A DNA stretch of 64,000 nt from CAYTBN01 sp964436045 (GCA_964436045.1 CAYTBN010000029.1:23137-87136), one strand, 5' to 3'. Counted from the first letter of the stretch, positions 8,428 to 18,459 are shown. The notes: generated by a model not told the origin, from the letters alone. Made by a program: numbers and translations.

Positions 8428-9198
8428 ATGGCGCCCGGCATCCCGCTGCTCCGCCCGACGACCTTCGAGGATCCTCGTGTGCGCGCGGTCTTCTCCACCC
8501 GTGTGGGCGGCGTGAGCGAGGCGCCCTTCGACGCGCTGAACCTGTCGTCGCGGGAGGACGACAGGGGGGCGGTGGCCGAGAACCTGCTGCGCTTCTGCCG
8601 GGCGGCGGAGTTCAGGCGCTGTCCCCCGGCCGTGCAGCGGCAGGTCCACGGCTCCGCGGTCGCGTGGGTCGGCGGCGATGACGGCCCCGAAGCCGGAGAG
8701 CTGCGTGAGCGGGACGGCGACGGCCTGATCACCCGCCAGCCGGGCCAGGCGCTGGCTGTGCAGGTCGCAGACTGCGTGCCCGTTCTGCTCTGGGACCCCG
8801 GCCACGGCGTGGTGGCGGCGGTGCACGCCGGCTGGCGGGGCACGGCGGCGGCCATCGTCCGCGTCGCGCTGGAGTCGATGATTCGTCGGGCCCGCACGAA
8901 CCCGCGTGACCTCCGCGTCGCCCTGGGGCCGTCCATCGGTGGGTGCTGCTACCGGGTCGGCCCCGAGGTGGTCGAGGCGCTGAAGCGGATCGCACCGGCA
9001 GAGGTCGTCCTGGCAGACGAAGGCGAGCGACGGGTGGACCTCCGGGCGGTCAACCGCTGGCTGCTGCGGTCGGAGGGAGTGCTGGAGGAGTCCATCGAAG
9101 ACGTCGGCGGCTGTACCTGCTGTGATGCGACCCTGTTCTCGTACCGCCGGGACGGCCCGCGGACCGGGCGACTGATGGGTGCCATCGAGCTGCGATGA
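8428..9198 (+). CDS. pgeF: Peptidoglycan editing factor PgeF (YfiH / polyphenol oxidase family)
   Basis: A 256-residue protein of the usual length for the DUF152/YfiH fold. The three metal/active-site motifs are present: QVHGSAV (His74), DCVPVLL (Cys116) and HAGWRG (His133), plus GPSIGGCCYRVGPEV. Family members act as cytoplasmic purine-nucleoside-handling enzymes and as PgeF, which removes misincorporated L-Ser from UDP-MurNAc in peptidoglycan precursors; which role applies here cannot be told. The ATG at 8428 is preceded by GGAGGTG at good spacing; the frame extends 70 codons further upstream without family similarity. Its stop overlaps the start of the TPR lipoprotein gene (ATGA), so the two are translationally coupled. 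Confidence 0.9.
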   Translation: MAPGIPLLRPTTFEDPRVRAVFSTRVGGVSEAPFDALNLSSREDDRGAVAENLLRFCRAAEFRRCPPAVQRQVHGSAVAWVGGDDGPEAGELRERDGDGLITRQPGQALAVQVADCVPVLLWDPGHGVVAAVHAGWRGTAAAIVRVALESMIRRARTNPRDLRVALGPSIGGCCYRVGPEVVEALKRIAPAEVVLADEGERRVDLRAVNRWLLRSEGVLEESIEDVGGCTCCDATLFSYRRDGPRTGRLMGAIELR

Positions 9199-10478
9199 CC
9201 ACATCTCGTCCCCTCGCCCTGTGCTGCCTGCTGGGGCTGCTCGCATGCTCTTCGCCCGAGACCACGGAGGTTCTGTCGCCCGCAGACGCCTACGCAGCGG
9301 CCCTCGAGGCCCTCGAGGCGGACGATGCTGCAACGGCAGAGGCGCTGTTCGCGCGGATGGTGGACGCCGATCCGGTCGATCCGGTCGCCCGCGCCGGTCT
9401 GGCCAGAGCGCTGGCCCACCAGGGGCGTTTCGGCGAGGCGATCATCCAGGACAAGCTGGCCTTCGCCCTCGAACCACGGCTGGCCGAGGTGGCGTACAAC
9501 ACCGCCTGCTCCTACGCCCGCCTGGGTGAGCAGGAGGAGGCGCTGCGCTGGCTGTCACGGGCCTGGAACGGCGGTATTCGCGACCTGAACCTGATCGAGC
9601 AGGACCCGGACCTGGACGCCCTGCGCCAGGATCACCGCTTCGCCTTCTTCCTGGCCACTGGCGCGCTGTCGCTGGCCGAACGGGAGGCGCTGGTGGAGGT
9701 CTCGCCGGCCTTGGTGTCTCCCGATCAGCGGGTCCGCGTCGAGCTGACAGTGGTCAGCCTCAACCGGCCGCTGATGGCCACTCCGGAGCAGCTGGGCCTG
9801 CGCTACACCGGCGACCTGAGCGCCGGCTCGCTGGCTCCAGTGGCCCGGGTCGAACGGTTCGAGGCGGGGGAGAGCGGCGGCCGCGAGTTCTTCCGCCGGG
9901 AGCTGGCCTTCACATTCGAGGCCCGGGAACCGATGGAGACCATGATCGGTCCTTTCGAGCTGTTCCTCGACGAGGAGGAGCTGCCGGTCCGGCCGGCCTG
10001 GCTATCGGTGCGAGAGGTGCTGCCGGATCTGTTCGCCCGCCGTGGGACCACGGGCAGCGACGCGGCCGTCCCGGACGCGGCAACGTGGTTTGCCCCGCCC
10101 AGCGAGCTGACCACCGCGGTTCGCCATCCGTTCGCCCGCTGGGAGGAGAGTGAGCCGGAGGGGGACGAGCTGGACGACGCTCGCGGCGGGCGCGACCTGG
10201 TGGTCGGCGTCGAACTGGGCACCAACGGCGCATCCGTTCCCGCCGACCTGGTCCTCGAGTTACCCGCGGGCTGCGACGTGTTCTCGCATCCGCGCACCAC
10301 CGCGTTCCTGCGCACCCGCGCCGAGGGCGTGTCGCGGGTCTGGTTCCATCGTCGGCTGGTGGGAGAGGCGCCCCCTGGCGAGATCTTCCCTGGCTGCGCG
10401 GATCCGCTCCCCATCGAGGTGCGCCAGGGTGACGAGGTCTTGTTTCAGACCGAACTGCCGTGGCTCCAGGCCCGCTGA
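9195..10478 (+). CDS. Lipoprotein with N-terminal TPR repeats
   Basis: A 427-residue lipoprotein (lipobox LLAC, Cys about 18). Residues about 25-150 show TPR-type helical pairs (YAAALEALEADDAATAEALF; ARAGLARALAHQGRFGEAI; AEVAYNTACSYARLGEQEEA), suggesting a protein-interaction module. The rest is beta-rich and unrecognised, with a domain about residues 165-265 that opens VSPALVSPDQRVRVELTVVS, like a periplasmic Ig or cohesin-type fold. Translation is coupled to pgeF by a 4-nt overlap. It ends 9 nt from the convergent ankyrin gene. Function unknown. Confidence 0.7.
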   Translation: MTTSRPLALCCLLGLLACSSPETTEVLSPADAYAAALEALEADDAATAEALFARMVDADPVDPVARAGLARALAHQGRFGEAIIQDKLAFALEPRLAEVAYNTACSYARLGEQEEALRWLSRAWNGGIRDLNLIEQDPDLDALRQDHRFAFFLATGALSLAEREALVEVSPALVSPDQRVRVELTVVSLNRPLMATPEQLGLRYTGDLSAGSLAPVARVERFEAGESGGREFFRRELAFTFEAREPMETMIGPFELFLDEEELPVRPAWLSVREVLPDLFARRGTTGSDAAVPDAATWFAPPSELTTAVRHPFARWEESEPEGDELDDARGGRDLVVGVELGTNGASVPADLVLELPAGCDVFSHPRTTAFLRTRAEGVSRVWFHRRLVGEAPPGEIFPGCADPLPIEVRQGDEVLFQTELPWLQAR

Positions 10479-10487
10479 GTCCGCCCG

Positions 10488-12500
10488 CTACGGAGTATTC
10501 GCGCGATCGCGCCGTGCTTGACGGCGGCGTTCGGCCTCCCGTTCGAGGAGCTCCACCAGCTCCGGTGGGGCGCCGTAGAAGCTGGCCCAGCGAGCCTGCG
10601 AACGCCAGAATACCGGTCCGCTGCGGGGTTCGGCGTCCGCCATCGCCTGGACCACCGCCACGGGCGGGGGGGCACCGCTGGGCGAGGCGACCGACCGCCG
10701 GATGGTGGCGCGGTCGACCGCCGCGCCCGCCGCGAGCAGCGCCTCGGCGGCCTCCCACTGGTCCCGCTCCAACGTCCGCCGCAGCGGCGTCCGTCCGTCC
10801 TCCAGGGGAGCGTTCGGATCGGCCCCACCTTCGAGCAGGGCCTTGATGTTGGCCAGGTTGTGTTGGCGAAGGGCCGTCTCCAGCGGACGGAGCCCGTCCG
10901 CGGACAGGATCTCCAGGTCAGCGCCCGCGGCGGCGAGGGCGGCGACGACGGTTCCCTGATCCTCCCAGGTGTCCTGGAGGGCCAGGTGGATCGCGGCGCT
11001 ACCACCGGGATCGCGGGCGTCCGGATCCGCACCGTGGGCGGCGAGGAGCGGGATCATGTCGGCGTAACCGTTGGCCGCCGCGCCGTGGAGCGCGCGCTGG
11101 GCGGAGCGCTGGGGGCGGACGCTGTGGATCAGCAAGGTCTCGATGGACGTGGCCTGGCCCCGGCAGGCGGCGTCGAATGCCAGCTCGTCGATCTTCTCGG
11201 GCCGGTTCGCCGCAACCCGCGGTAGGGCGGCGGCCATCACGTCGGGGTTGCCGGAATCGACCCCGATGGTGAGCACCGCCTCCCAGCGGGGTGCCGCCCG
11301 TCCCGGTGGGAGGGCGGTCATCAACATCTCCACCAGGTCGAGACGGCCCTGGTAGGCAGCCTCGTCCACCGGGTGGTAGTCGCCGTGTTGTCGGGGCACG
11401 GCTCCCCGTTCCAGCAGGAAGGCGACCATCTCCGCGTCCCCATCGGACACCGCCCTGGAGAGCAGGGTCCCGCCATGGCGCCGCTCCGTGGGCTGGCCGG
11501 GATCCATGCCCGCCTCGATCAGCTCGTCCAGCCCCTCCAGGTCCCGTACAGCCAGCAGGTCGAAGCCCAGGTCGACGAGATCAAATCCACCCTCGGCGAG
11601 CTGGGCGGCCAGGACCGGGTTCGTCGCCAGCCCGCCGCGGACCTCGTCCACCGACAGACGGGCGGGGGAGAGGTCGGGATTCAGGGTGAGCAGGCGTTGC
11701 ATCCTGCGTTCGTCGGCCAGGGTCGCCGCCGGAACATCGCCGACCTGGCGCCCGGCACCCCGCTCGGCCAGCCCCTCCGCCCACTCCAGCTGATCGTGGG
11801 TGACCGCCACGTCGAAGGCGCCCTCGAGCGCCGACACCGGCATGCCCGCGGCCAGCAGCTCGTCCAGCACGCTGTGGTCCGCACCAAAACGCTCGCCAGC
11901 CGCCTCGGTCCATGTGATGTCGAGGCCGGTCAGATCCGGCTCCAGCGCCAGCAGCTGGGCGATGGTTCCGCCCTCGAAGGCGGCGGGCGGCAGGTGGGTC
12001 AGGCGCCGCTCGGCGCCCAGCTCGGCCAGGTGGCTCGCCCACGTCAGGTCGCCCCCTTCGGCAGCATCCTGGAACGCTCCGTCGAGGGTGCCGATCCCGG
12101 CGCCCCATTCGATCAGCAGGCCCATCAGCGCGGGGTCGCGGAGATCGGCCGCCAGTCGCAGCGGCGCCACCTGCCGGTACTCGACCTTGGCCTCGGTCAG
12201 CAGGTCCTCGTCCAGGATCGGGGTCAACAGCCACAGGCCGCCGGTGACCAGCGACATGATGGCCCCGGCGGCGTGGAGCTTGCGCCGGGTGTAGGCCACC
12301 GAGCAGGTGGCGTTGGGATTGGCGCCCCGCTCGAGCGTGCGACGGACGGCGGACAGGTCCGTACCCTTGGACAGCAGCGCATCACAGAGGTTGGCATGGG
12401 CGTTGGCGGATACCGCCGCCGGGATCTCGTCGTCCGCCACCGCGGCGTGCGGAGCGCAGAGGACCGCGGACGCCAGCAGACCCAGGATCAGGATTCGCAC
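10488..12500 (-). CDS. Exported ankyrin-repeat protein
   Basis: About 670 residues. Starting at the GTG at 12500 gives a clean signal peptide (MRILILGLLASAVLCAPHAA, then VADDE); a GTG at 12527 is possible but overlaps the upstream gene and has no ribosome binding site. A short hydrophobic segment lies near residue 85 (SLVTGGLWLLTPI). Ankyrin repeats follow from about 105 onward, clearest in the C-terminal half (LLSRAVSDGDAEMVAFLLER; ALHGAAANGYADMIPLLAAH; RPLETALRQHNLANIKALLE). Ankyrin arrays bind other proteins; here that would happen in the periplasm. The C-terminus is basic (EREAERRRQARRDR). It lies 14 nt downstream of a beta-helix lipoprotein gene and is likely co-transcribed with it. Confidence 0.75.
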   Translation of the reverse strand: MRILILGLLASAVLCAPHAAVADDEIPAAVSANAHANLCDALLSKGTDLSAVRRTLERGANPNATCSVAYTRRKLHAAGAIMSLVTGGLWLLTPILDEDLLTEAKVEYRQVAPLRLAADLRDPALMGLLIEWGAGIGTLDGAFQDAAEGGDLTWASHLAELGAERRLTHLPPAAFEGGTIAQLLALEPDLTGLDITWTEAAGERFGADHSVLDELLAAGMPVSALEGAFDVAVTHDQLEWAEGLAERGAGRQVGDVPAATLADERRMQRLLTLNPDLSPARLSVDEVRGGLATNPVLAAQLAEGGFDLVDLGFDLLAVRDLEGLDELIEAGMDPGQPTERRHGGTLLSRAVSDGDAEMVAFLLERGAVPRQHGDYHPVDEAAYQGRLDLVEMLMTALPPGRAAPRWEAVLTIGVDSGNPDVMAAALPRVAANRPEKIDELAFDAACRGQATSIETLLIHSVRPQRSAQRALHGAAANGYADMIPLLAAHGADPDARDPGGSAAIHLALQDTWEDQGTVVAALAAAGADLEILSADGLRPLETALRQHNLANIKALLEGGADPNAPLEDGRTPLRRTLERDQWEAAEALLAAGAAVDRATIRRSVASPSGAPPPVAVVQAMADAEPRSGPVFWRSQARWASFYGAPPELVELLEREAERRRQARRDRANTP

Positions 12501-12514
12501 GGTGCGGCCGCCAG

Positions 12515-15148
12515 TTACGGGAGACACGCGGCCAGGGAGCAGCCGTTCTCCTCGAGCACCTCACCCAGGGCGTTGTCGGTGAAGGTGTTGCCCGAGCAGT
12601 CGGCGATGCTCACGCCAGCTGCCGCGCAGGCGAGCCCGTAACCGCCGTTACCCTCGAAGGTGTTGCCGCTGATATCGCCGGTCACGGTGCCCGCGAGCCA
12701 GATTCCGTGGCCCGTGTTGGAGGAGATCGCCACGTTGTCAGCGACGTTGAGGAGTATCGCCCCGGAGGTACCATCGATCTCCAGGCCGTTCTCGCCGGCG
12801 CCGCTGAGGTCGCAGCCGACGATCTCCGCGGTGTTGTCGGCCCCGCTCCCCAGGACCCGGATCCCGCTGCCCGCGGCCCCGGCGACGTCGACGCCCTCGA
12901 CAGAGGACGCCAGCACGCCGCTCAGCTGGATCGCCGGGCCGGCCTGACAGCTGTCGATGGTGGTAGTGCCGCCGATGGAGACGTCGCCCCATGACGAGAT
13001 GGCGATCGGGGTGCTCGTCGCGCCCAGGAAGGAGTTGTCGTCGGCCACCAGCGTCTCGTCGCCCGGCGTGCTTCCGCTCAGACTCATCGGGGTGGCTACG
13101 CCGTCGAAGGTGTTGTCCGAGATCACCAGATCACCCGCGTATGCGGACACCGAAAATCCGGTGGCGTTGCCGTTGAACTCGTTGTCCTCGTAGGTCGCGG
13201 TGGCAGTCATCAGCGACACATCCGTCGCGTAGAGCTGGATTGCGGTACCCGCGTTGTTGAAGGTGTTTCCCGACACGGTCCCGTAGTAGGTGCTGCCATA
13301 GAGGGCGGAGCCGCTGAGGCCGTCGAAGGTGTTGCCGCTGAACACCGCATCGCTGGTGTAACCGTAGACGGCTGTCCAGCTGTGGTCGCCGAAGTGGTTG
13401 TCCTCCACGTAGATCGGGAAACCGGTGGCGCTGTCGCCGCGGGCGAACACACCGGCGTAGTTGTCCGACAGGTCCGAGCCAGCGACGGTGACTGCGGACT
13501 CCGTGATGTAGACGCCGTAGTAGTCGCTGCCGGTCAGCGTGCTATCGGTGACCGACCCCTGCGAGTCGGTGTACTGGATCGCCATGCCGCCGGTCTCCCA
13601 CTGGTCCACCTCCTCCCAGTCTTCGGGGAGGACGCCGGCCTGGGCGTTCTCGAAGGTGCAGCCCACGTAGTCGATGGCCGAGGTGCGGGCGTCGATGCCG
13701 TAGATGAAGGTGTCGTGGGCGTACAGATTGGTGAAGGTGCCCGCGGAGCCACCGATGTAGCCGGCCCACAGGCGGGTGTCGTAGACCTCGTCGTCCACCG
13801 AGGTGAACTCCGAGTCCTGGATGAAGAACCCGAGCACGTCGATGTCGTGGATCACGTTGCCGCTCATCTGCAGGTCGACGATGTCGAACAGGCCGACGGC
13901 CATGCCGCTGTCGTAGGTGTTGGCCTGGGGCTGCTCGCCACTCCACTGCAGGCCGTTCACCTCGTTGTCGGTGAAGGTGACCTGGTCGAGCCCCTGGACA
14001 TACAGGCCGTACAGCATCCCGTCGCGAATCGTGTTGCGCGCGACGGTGGCGGTGCCGCCGAACGGGCCATCGGCGTCGAGGTAGGGGTACTGCACGTACA
14101 TGCTGAACTGTTGGTACCCCTCGACCACGTTGTCCTCGACGGTCAGCGTGGCGTCGTCGTTGGCGACCATGATCCCGTAGGAGTTGCCGTAGGCCGCGTT
14201 GGTGGTGGTGACCGTGTTGCGCGAGACCTCGGAGTCCTGACCGATCACGTAGATCCCGTAGCCGCTGACCTGGGACAGGTAGTTGTCGGTGATCGTCGAG
14301 AACATCTCCTCGCCACCGATGATGCCGACGACACCGTTGGACGACTCCTCGATCGAGCTGTTGGTGATCGCCAGATCGCTGTCGAAGGTGTAGGCGGCAA
14401 CCCGCTGGCAGAAGCTCATCTGCACCGTATCCATGGAGATGACGCCGGTGGAGTCCTCGGCGTACACGCAGGTGCCGTCGTAGTCGTCGCTCTCGGTGGG
14501 TACCAGGACTCCGGAGATGGCGGTGGTGGAGATGTCGGCCGACGAGTCCGCCAGCTTGAGGCCGTAGCCGGTGTTGTCTAGCAGCTGGGAGCCGGACAGG
14601 GTCAGCTGGCTGCCCTCGGCCTGGATCGCTCCGGCCGGGTTCTGGGCCAGCAGCAGGTTCTGCAAGGTGACCTGACTGCCGTCGAGGGCGATCGCGAACT
14701 GGCCGGCCTCCTCGATGATCAGGTCGTCGAGGACCACGTTGGTCGCGTCGTAGACCGCCACCCCGTTGCGGGTGCTCTGGACCGACAGGTGGGCGATGGT
14801 GACGTCGCTGGAGGTGACCGAGATTCCCATCTCGTTGACGTCACCGATGATCACCGTCTGAGACCTGCCCGCGCCCAGCAGGGTGACCGGCTTCTCGATG
14901 GTGACCGAGCCCTCGAATTCGCCCTCGCACAGGGTGATGTTGTCCCCTTCGACGGACACCCACAGCGCGTCGGCCAGGTTCGCGTAGCCGGGTTCCACCC
15001 CGTTGACCAGGATGCAGCCTTCCGCGTACTCGGTGACATCGTCGTCGTCGCCCACGGCCGAGTCGTCGTCGTCGTCGGTGGGGCAACCCAGCGGGGCCAG
15101 CCCCAGGGCGGCAGCCAGGATCCACTGGTAGTGCGTGCGTGCGCGCAT
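12515..15148 (-). CDS. Giant right-handed beta-helix lipoprotein
   Basis: About 877 residues. The ATG at 15148 is chosen over 15172 because GGAGGAG lies just upstream and it gives a proper lipoprotein signal (MRARTHYQWILAAALGLAPL, then GC). An Asp-rich linker (about 24-40) is followed by a pectate-lyase/NosD-type parallel beta-helix across nearly the whole length: dozens of rungs of the form 'xVSGNTFxx', 'ITDNYLSQVSGYGIYVIG'. The first rungs (YANLADALWVSVEGDNITLC) match the usual cap of secreted beta-helix proteins. The tail is short and contains Cys (EENGCSLAACLP). It could bind or cleave surface polysaccharide; no lyase active site is obvious. The adjacent upstream gene is a paralogue of the same design. 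Confidence 0.85.
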   Translation of the reverse strand: MRARTHYQWILAAALGLAPLGCPTDDDDDSAVGDDDDVTEYAEGCILVNGVEPGYANLADALWVSVEGDNITLCEGEFEGSVTIEKPVTLLGAGRSQTVIIGDVNEMGISVTSSDVTIAHLSVQSTRNGVAVYDATNVVLDDLIIEEAGQFAIALDGSQVTLQNLLLAQNPAGAIQAEGSQLTLSGSQLLDNTGYGLKLADSSADISTTAISGVLVPTESDDYDGTCVYAEDSTGVISMDTVQMSFCQRVAAYTFDSDLAITNSSIEESSNGVVGIIGGEEMFSTITDNYLSQVSGYGIYVIGQDSEVSRNTVTTTNAAYGNSYGIMVANDDATLTVEDNVVEGYQQFSMYVQYPYLDADGPFGGTATVARNTIRDGMLYGLYVQGLDQVTFTDNEVNGLQWSGEQPQANTYDSGMAVGLFDIVDLQMSGNVIHDIDVLGFFIQDSEFTSVDDEVYDTRLWAGYIGGSAGTFTNLYAHDTFIYGIDARTSAIDYVGCTFENAQAGVLPEDWEEVDQWETGGMAIQYTDSQGSVTDSTLTGSDYYGVYITESAVTVAGSDLSDNYAGVFARGDSATGFPIYVEDNHFGDHSWTAVYGYTSDAVFSGNTFDGLSGSALYGSTYYGTVSGNTFNNAGTAIQLYATDVSLMTATATYEDNEFNGNATGFSVSAYAGDLVISDNTFDGVATPMSLSGSTPGDETLVADDNSFLGATSTPIAISSWGDVSIGGTTTIDSCQAGPAIQLSGVLASSVEGVDVAGAAGSGIRVLGSGADNTAEIVGCDLSGAGENGLEIDGTSGAILLNVADNVAISSNTGHGIWLAGTVTGDISGNTFEGNGGYGLACAAAGVSIADCSGNTFTDNALGEVLEENGCSLAACLP

Positions 15149-15214
15149 GGTCTCCTCCGAGATCCGCAGCATAGCCGGATTTGCTGAGACGGGTAGAGGG
15201 TCAGGGCCGGGCGG

Positions 15215-17692
15215 TCACTCCGCGAGGCAACCCAGGACGCAGCCGTTCTCCTCCTTGAGATCGCTCACCCCGTTGCCCGCCATGGTGTTGGCGCAGGAGT
15301 CGAGGACGACGTCGGGGCCGTCGCAGGAGATGCCGTACTCGGCGTTGCCGGCGATGGTGTTGCCGGTGAGCGATCCGGTGACGGCCCCCTCCAGCCGGAC
15401 TCCGTTGGTGGCGCCCTGGGAGAAGGCCAGGTTGTCGTTGATCGTGACCGAGGAGCTGGAGATCCGCAGGTTGTCGGCCAGCGATCCGGTCAGGGAGCAG
15501 CCGGTGACGGAGAGGGTCGAGCCGTCCAGGACCATTCCCGGGCCGCTGCTGCCAGTGACGGTCAGGCCCTCGACGGTGCCTTCGACCTGCTGCAGCTGAA
15601 CCGCGGGGTATCCGCCGTCGATCCCGTCGACGGTGTTACCGCCGCTGATCTCGAGGTCGACGCCGAAGCCGTACACGGCGCTGTTGGCCAGGTCGTAAAA
15701 GGTGTTGTCGCGCAGCTCCACCAGCGCCCCGTCCACGTCGTAATCGGCGGCGTAGATCCCGTACCCATCCGAGCCGTAGCCGCTGTAGTCGATGGTCGAC
15801 GAGAACGTGTTGTTCTCGATGTGGACCGTGCGGGCCAGGTAGGTGGACCGCACCCCATTGCCCACCTCGCTGAACGTGTTGTCCTCGATGGTGAGGTCGC
15901 CGATCTGTTCGTCGGCGTCGCTGGACCATAGGTAGATCGCGTCCTCGACGTCGCGGAACTCGTTCCCGACGATGGTCCCGAACGGATAAAAAGCGTAGAG
16001 ACCGTAGGCCGTGTCCCCCGTGAGAAGGCTGTCCTGCAGCTGGATGTCGGTGGACTGCAGCGTGATGTGGAACGAGTCGTTGTCGGTCAGGGTGCAGCCG
16101 ACGAGGCTGGCCTGGGATTCGGTGAACGACAGCCCGGTTCCCGAGTACTCGTAAGGCTCGGGATCCTCCCACAGCTCCGGCGGCACTGCGGAGACCGTGT
16201 CGATCACGGTCGCGAACTCGAAGGTCACGTCGGCGGTGCGGACGTCGGCGCCTGTGATTGCGTTTCGTTCCAGGGAGAGCCCGGTGAAGGTGCCCGCCGA
16301 TTCGCCGATGTACAGGCCCCACAGGTGGTTGTCGGTGACCGCGTCGTCGATGGACGTGAAGTTGGACTCCTGCAGGAACACCCCGACCACATCCACATCG
16401 AACACCAGATTGTCCGCCATCGTCAGCTCGTCGATGGTCCAGAGGCTCACGCCAAACCCGTCACCGTAGGCGCCGTTGGAGAGTGACCCGCTCCACCGGA
16501 TGCCGTGAACGTCGTTGCCCTGGAGGTCGGCGCTGTCCAGGTCGGTGACCAGCATGCCGTACAGGTTCACGTCGGCCACCGTGTTGCCGTGGATGGTGGC
16601 GTTGCCTCCGGTGGGTGCAGGATCTGTGAAGGGGTACTGGACCCAGATGCCCCCGCGCCCGTAGCCGCTGACCTCGTTGTCGTTGACGATGAAGGTCCCG
16701 TCTGTCTGACCAACCGCGATGCCGTAGGTGTTGTCGCCGGGGTCGGTCACGGTCACCGTGTTGCCCTCGACCGTCGCCGCCTGGTCCGCCATCAGGACTC
16801 CGAACAGGGGACACTCGTCGATGGTGTTGCCCGAGACCATGCTGGCGCCGGCCTCGCCCGGCCCCAGGGCGGCGATCCCGTTGGCGCAGCTGGAGATCGC
16901 GGAGTTGGTCACCTCGAGATCGGCGTTGATGCCGTAGACCCCGACCCGGTTGCAGCCATCGAGGGTGACGCCGTCGACCGAGATCGGACCGTGTGCGTCC
17001 CGGGCCAGGATGCAGGTGCCGTCGTCCTCGCCCGGCTCGTCCTGGAGCGTGATGCCGGCGATCTCCGTGTCGACGATCACCGCGTCCGAGTCGACCATGC
17101 GGATGCCGTAACCCGCGATGTCATCGATGGTGCAGCCGTCGACCTCGAGGCTCGAGTCGCTCGCATCGATGGCGGCGAAGGGGTGAACGGCCAGGGTGGA
17201 GTCGGCGATGCGAACCTGGCTGCCGTCGACCTGGATGCCGACCTGGCCGCTGTCGCTGACGATCAGGTCTTCGAGGAGTACGTCGGTCGCGTCCTCCACC
17301 GCGATGCCGTTGCGCGTGCTGGACACGGTGAATCCGGACAGCGTCACCCCCGCGGTCAGGCGGATGGTCACGCCCATCTCGTTGACGTCGCCCTCGATGA
17401 TGGTGGTCTCCGGTGCGGCGCCGAGGATCGTCAGGTCGTTCTCGATGACCACCGAGCCGCTGTAGGTGCCCTCGCAGACCGAGATCACGTCGCCTTCGCC
17501 AGCGGCGTTGATCGCGTCCTGCAGGTGGGCAAAACCGGGAACCGCTCCGTTGACGGTGATGCAACCCGCCTCGGCGGTGTCATCGTCGTCGCCCGTGGTG
17601 TCGTCGTCGTCGCCCGCCTCGGAATCGCAGCCAGCGGGGATCAGCAGCAGCGCGACGCAGAGCGCCAGCGCAAGGATCTCGGGGCGATGCAT
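15215..17692 (-). CDS. Giant right-handed beta-helix lipoprotein, tandem paralogue
   Basis: An 825-residue lipoprotein (lipobox LIPAGC, Cys about 22) with Asp-rich linker and a full-length parallel beta-helix. It shares with the downstream gene the cap (FAHLQDAINAAGEGDVISVC), the order of recognisable rungs (EGDVNEMGVTIRLTAGVTLS; STRNGIAVEDATDVLLEDLI) and the end motif (KEENGCVLGCL). The two are therefore a tandem duplication that has since diverged. GGGAGGA precedes the ATG. The spacing between them is 66 nt, with no clear terminator, so they may form one operon. Likely cell-surface; substrate unknown. Confidence 0.85.
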   Translation of the reverse strand: MHRPEILALALCVALLLIPAGCDSEAGDDDDTTGDDDDTAEAGCITVNGAVPGFAHLQDAINAAGEGDVISVCEGTYSGSVVIENDLTILGAAPETTIIEGDVNEMGVTIRLTAGVTLSGFTVSSTRNGIAVEDATDVLLEDLIVSDSGQVGIQVDGSQVRIADSTLAVHPFAAIDASDSSLEVDGCTIDDIAGYGIRMVDSDAVIVDTEIAGITLQDEPGEDDGTCILARDAHGPISVDGVTLDGCNRVGVYGINADLEVTNSAISSCANGIAALGPGEAGASMVSGNTIDECPLFGVLMADQAATVEGNTVTVTDPGDNTYGIAVGQTDGTFIVNDNEVSGYGRGGIWVQYPFTDPAPTGGNATIHGNTVADVNLYGMLVTDLDSADLQGNDVHGIRWSGSLSNGAYGDGFGVSLWTIDELTMADNLVFDVDVVGVFLQESNFTSIDDAVTDNHLWGLYIGESAGTFTGLSLERNAITGADVRTADVTFEFATVIDTVSAVPPELWEDPEPYEYSGTGLSFTESQASLVGCTLTDNDSFHITLQSTDIQLQDSLLTGDTAYGLYAFYPFGTIVGNEFRDVEDAIYLWSSDADEQIGDLTIEDNTFSEVGNGVRSTYLARTVHIENNTFSSTIDYSGYGSDGYGIYAADYDVDGALVELRDNTFYDLANSAVYGFGVDLEISGGNTVDGIDGGYPAVQLQQVEGTVEGLTVTGSSGPGMVLDGSTLSVTGCSLTGSLADNLRISSSSVTINDNLAFSQGATNGVRLEGAVTGSLTGNTIAGNAEYGISCDGPDVVLDSCANTMAGNGVSDLKEENGCVLGCLAE

Positions 17693-17778
17693 GGGTCCTC
17701 CCGATGGCCAGCATACCCGAGCCCCGCCTCGGCGGTGCAGCGCAGCCGCAGCTCAGGGGAGCCGGTTCATGCGAGCTC

Positions 17779-18330
17779 TCAGACCACGGTGACGATCTCG
17801 GCCGGAGCCTTTCGGGTCCGGGGGCGGAGGTGCCCGCCACGGTGGTGCTCGGGGAGCTGGCTGTCGTCCGTCGATGGCCGTCCCACCGCGATCATCACCA
17901 TCGGCTCGACGTCCGGCTCCAGGCCAAAACGGTCCCGGATCACGCCGGGGTCGAAGCCTGCCATCGGGCGGGCGGCCAGCCCGTTGGCGGTCGCCGCCAG
18001 CATCAGGTTCATCACGGCCATGCCCACGTCGAAGCGGTGGTAGTCGGCGCCGTCCGCCGAGTGGCAGTCATCCTCGCGTCGGGCGGTGGCGACCACCAGC
18101 AACGGCGCATTGCAGGCCCAGGCGTTACCCTCTGCCAGCGCCGCCTGCCCATGGCCCAGCCCCTCGTCGCTCCGCAGGAAGAGAAAACGCCAGGGCTGGA
18201 AGTTGCGACACGACGGGGTCAGCCTGGCCGCCTCGATCAGCTCGACGACCACCGCGTCGTCCAGGGCGTCCGGCGCGATCGAGCGGCCGGGGAAGCGGGC
18301 GTGAAGCAGGTCGAGCACTGGGTTTGCCAT
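17779..18330 (-). CDS. Nitroreductase family protein
   Basis: A 183-residue FMN-dependent nitroreductase-like protein. The N-terminal pattern LLHARFPGRSIAPDALDDAV then ELIEAARLTPSCRNFQPWRF is the family's FMN-binding entry (RRSxRxf...aArxAPSxxNxQPWrf). The later VGMAVMNLMLAATANGLAAR, the helix before the G-x-x-P loop, and VMIAVGRPS near the end also fit. Such enzymes reduce nitro groups, quinones or flavins with NAD(P)H; the substrate is unknown. GGAG precedes the ATG at 18330. The frame continues far upstream, but that part is antisense to the PHP lipoprotein gene. It is divergent from that gene across 129 nt. Confidence 0.85.
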   Translation of the reverse strand: MANPVLDLLHARFPGRSIAPDALDDAVVVELIEAARLTPSCRNFQPWRFLFLRSDEGLGHGQAALAEGNAWACNAPLLVVATARREDDCHSADGADYHRFDVGMAVMNLMLAATANGLAARPMAGFDPGVIRDRFGLEPDVEPMVMIAVGRPSTDDSQLPEHHRGGHLRPRTRKAPAEIVTVV

Positions 18331-18459
18331 GGGCGGCTCCGTCGGTTTGTGGTGGTCCCGCAGGGAGCATACCGGATGGGGAACCTTCGCCGCGCCGGGA
18401 TTTCGTGACGATGGCAAGCGTCCGTGTGACAATCCCGACCTACACCCGGAGGTGCTCCT

